Assembly: GCA_003533545.1 (NCBI GenBank)
Contig: DQEK01000136.1
Coordinates: forward strand, 684 to 7,838
Source: Acidobacteriota bacterium
GTDB lineage: Bacteria > Acidobacteriota > Vicinamibacteria > Vicinamibacterales > UBA8438
Direction of reading: 5' to 3'
Length of the DNA: 7,155 nucleotides
Shown here: positions 6,441 to 7,155 of the stretch, one piece after another
How the letters are laid out: every line of letters starts with the position of its first letter
Position numbering within the stretch: position 1 is the first letter of the stretch
The notes under the pieces: model-generated
Told to the model about the DNA's origin: nothing
The model's database searches: none
What the model saw: only the letters and a program-made list of their open reading frames with translations
Program-made: the position numbers and the translations under genes

Positions 6441-6932
6441 ATGTCGGTTGTTCCGTTCGACCAGTTGCCGGGGGATGCACGGCTCTGGATATTCGCCGCC
6501 GAGCGGCCGTTGTCTGAATCGGAGCGGGGCCGGGTTCTCGGAGCGGTGGACGCGTTCATCGGGCAGTGGGCGGCTCATGCGGTGCCGTTGACCACGGCAC
6601 GAGATCTCAGATACGACCAGTTCATCTTCGTTGCCGTCGACGAGCGGGCGGCGGGCGCGTCCGGTTGTTCGGTTGACGCTTTGGTGCGGCAGATGAAGGG
6701 TTTGCAGGTCGAACTCGGCGTTGAGCTGGTGAATCACACGCCCGTGCTGTATCGCGATGGAGATGAGATCGCCAGGGTTGCTCGAGAGGAGTTCGCCGGT
6801 TTGGCCGAGTCGGGTAGCGTCAGTTCGGCGACCGTCGTCTTCGACAACACGCTGACCACGGTCGGCGCGGTTCGCGACGGTCTTTGGGAACTACCCGCTC
6901 GTGATTCGTGGCACGGCCGCGCCTTTTTTTAG
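6441..6932 (+). CDS. Conserved small cytosolic protein, function unknown
   Basis: This 163-residue protein matches, from memory, a widespread uncharacterised family best known from Bacteroidota and often labelled 'ABC transporter ATPase' in databases. Features typical of that family are LPxxxRxWIF(A)A near 9-20, QWAAH at 42-46, FIFVAVDE at 61-68, SGCSVDA at 74-80 with Cys76, VFDN at 133-136 and a C-terminal SWH at 156-158. No Walker A or Walker B motif is present, so the ATPase label is not supported. There is no signal peptide or membrane segment. The N-terminus at ATG 6441 fits the family; the ribosome site is poor. It is divergent from the hydrolase and its stop codon is embedded in a run of seven T residues. 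I cannot assign a function; the invariant-looking Cys, His and Trp residues would be the first place to look for an active or binding site. Confidence 0.85.
   Translation: MSVVPFDQLPGDARLWIFAAERPLSESERGRVLGAVDAFIGQWAAHAVPLTTARDLRYDQFIFVAVDERAAGASGCSVDALVRQMKGLQVELGVELVNHTPVLYRDGDEIARVAREEFAGLAESGSVSSATVVFDNTLTTVGAVRDGLWELPARDSWHGRAFF
6910..6930 (+). terminator. Possible terminator overlapping the stop codon
   Basis: GGCAC (6910-6914) can pair with GCGCC (6919-6923) around a GGCC loop, with one A-C mismatch, and seven T residues follow (6924-6930). The T run encodes the final Phe-Phe and the first base of the TAG stop. Terminators that overlap the end of the gene are known, but the stem is short and imperfect. 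Confidence 0.35.
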
Positions 6933-7155
6933 TCCGGCAGTCAGTGTCGCTAGGGTTGTGGTTCCTTCCCTGTAGAGCCTCCCCGACGGTCTTTGCTGTG
7001 GTCTCACTGAGCTGGGAGCCGCATTGCTTCGGTCCTTGGCTAGGTTCCACGTCACATTCCAAGGCTGTTCCGGCCGCTTTTGAGCCGGTCGGGTTCGCGC
7101 GGGACACCACGGGCCGCCATGTCGCACTGAGAGAGAAGTGGTCGGGGCGCCCGGG
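6933..7155. other. Right flank with no recognisable gene
   Basis: About 220 bases follow the last gene. Reading frames here on the - strand run back antisense through the end of the 6441 gene and give Arg/Pro-rich sequences of no recognisable family, so I treat them as shadows. Two loose inverted repeats are visible: CCTTGG (7034-7039) with CCAAGG (7059-7064), and CCGGC (7070-7074) with GCCGG (7084-7088). Neither has a T tract, and no tRNA or other RNA gene was recognised. Confidence 0.4.

Noticed and set aside
6820..7127. - strand frames covering the right flank
   Set aside because: They overlap the 3' end of the well-supported 6441 gene and give low-complexity Arg/Pro-rich sequence with no recognisable family.

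Overview
The window is GC-rich chromosomal DNA. It holds an almost complete isoleucine/valine biosynthesis operon on the + strand, ilvD-ilvB-ilvN-ilvC, followed by two unrelated-looking genes. Operon order, codon use, the small regulatory AHAS subunit and the short class I IlvC point to a free-living, amino-acid-prototrophic bacterium. The protein flavour (the IlvC variants, the esterase and the small 'SGCSVD' protein) suggests a phylum such as Acidobacteriota or Gemmatimonadota, but that placement is an impression and no marker gene is present.

Region 1-419 has no large gene but is the most interesting part. From about 164 an AT-rich island leads into a probable sigma-70 promoter (TTGAGT/TAGGAT) whose -35 box sits inside a perfect inverted repeat. 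Next comes a 26-codon leader peptide (261-341) packed with Leu, Val and Ile codons (LLL, VVVV, V, VV, I). It overlaps a perfect 9-bp hairpin (305-329). An intrinsic terminator with nine T residues (372-404) ends 15 nt before ilvD. The 5' arm of the terminator is perfectly complementary, over 8 nt, to the segment that carries the leader stop codon, and the pairing extends further on both sides. This is a complete transcription attenuator of the ribosome-stalling type: scarce charged Val, Leu or Ile tRNA stalls the ribosome, the antiterminator forms and the operon is read; free translation to the stop masks the antiterminator and transcription ends.

Region 420-5521 encodes dihydroxyacid dehydratase (ilvD), acetolactate synthase catalytic and valine-sensing subunits (ilvB, ilvN, overlapping by 8 nt) and ketol-acid reductoisomerase (ilvC). 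Together they carry out the three shared steps after pyruvate or 2-oxobutyrate: condensation (IlvBN), isomeroreduction (IlvC) and dehydration (IlvD). Only the final transaminase is not here. Control is therefore likely two-layered: attenuation on the mRNA and valine feedback through the ACT domain of IlvN.

Region 5522-7155 holds a convergent alpha/beta-hydrolase (serine esterase) on the - strand and, divergent from it, a small conserved cytosolic protein of unknown function on the + strand. The last 220 bases show no gene. All genes are intact; no insertion sequence, CRISPR array, tRNA or rRNA was seen.
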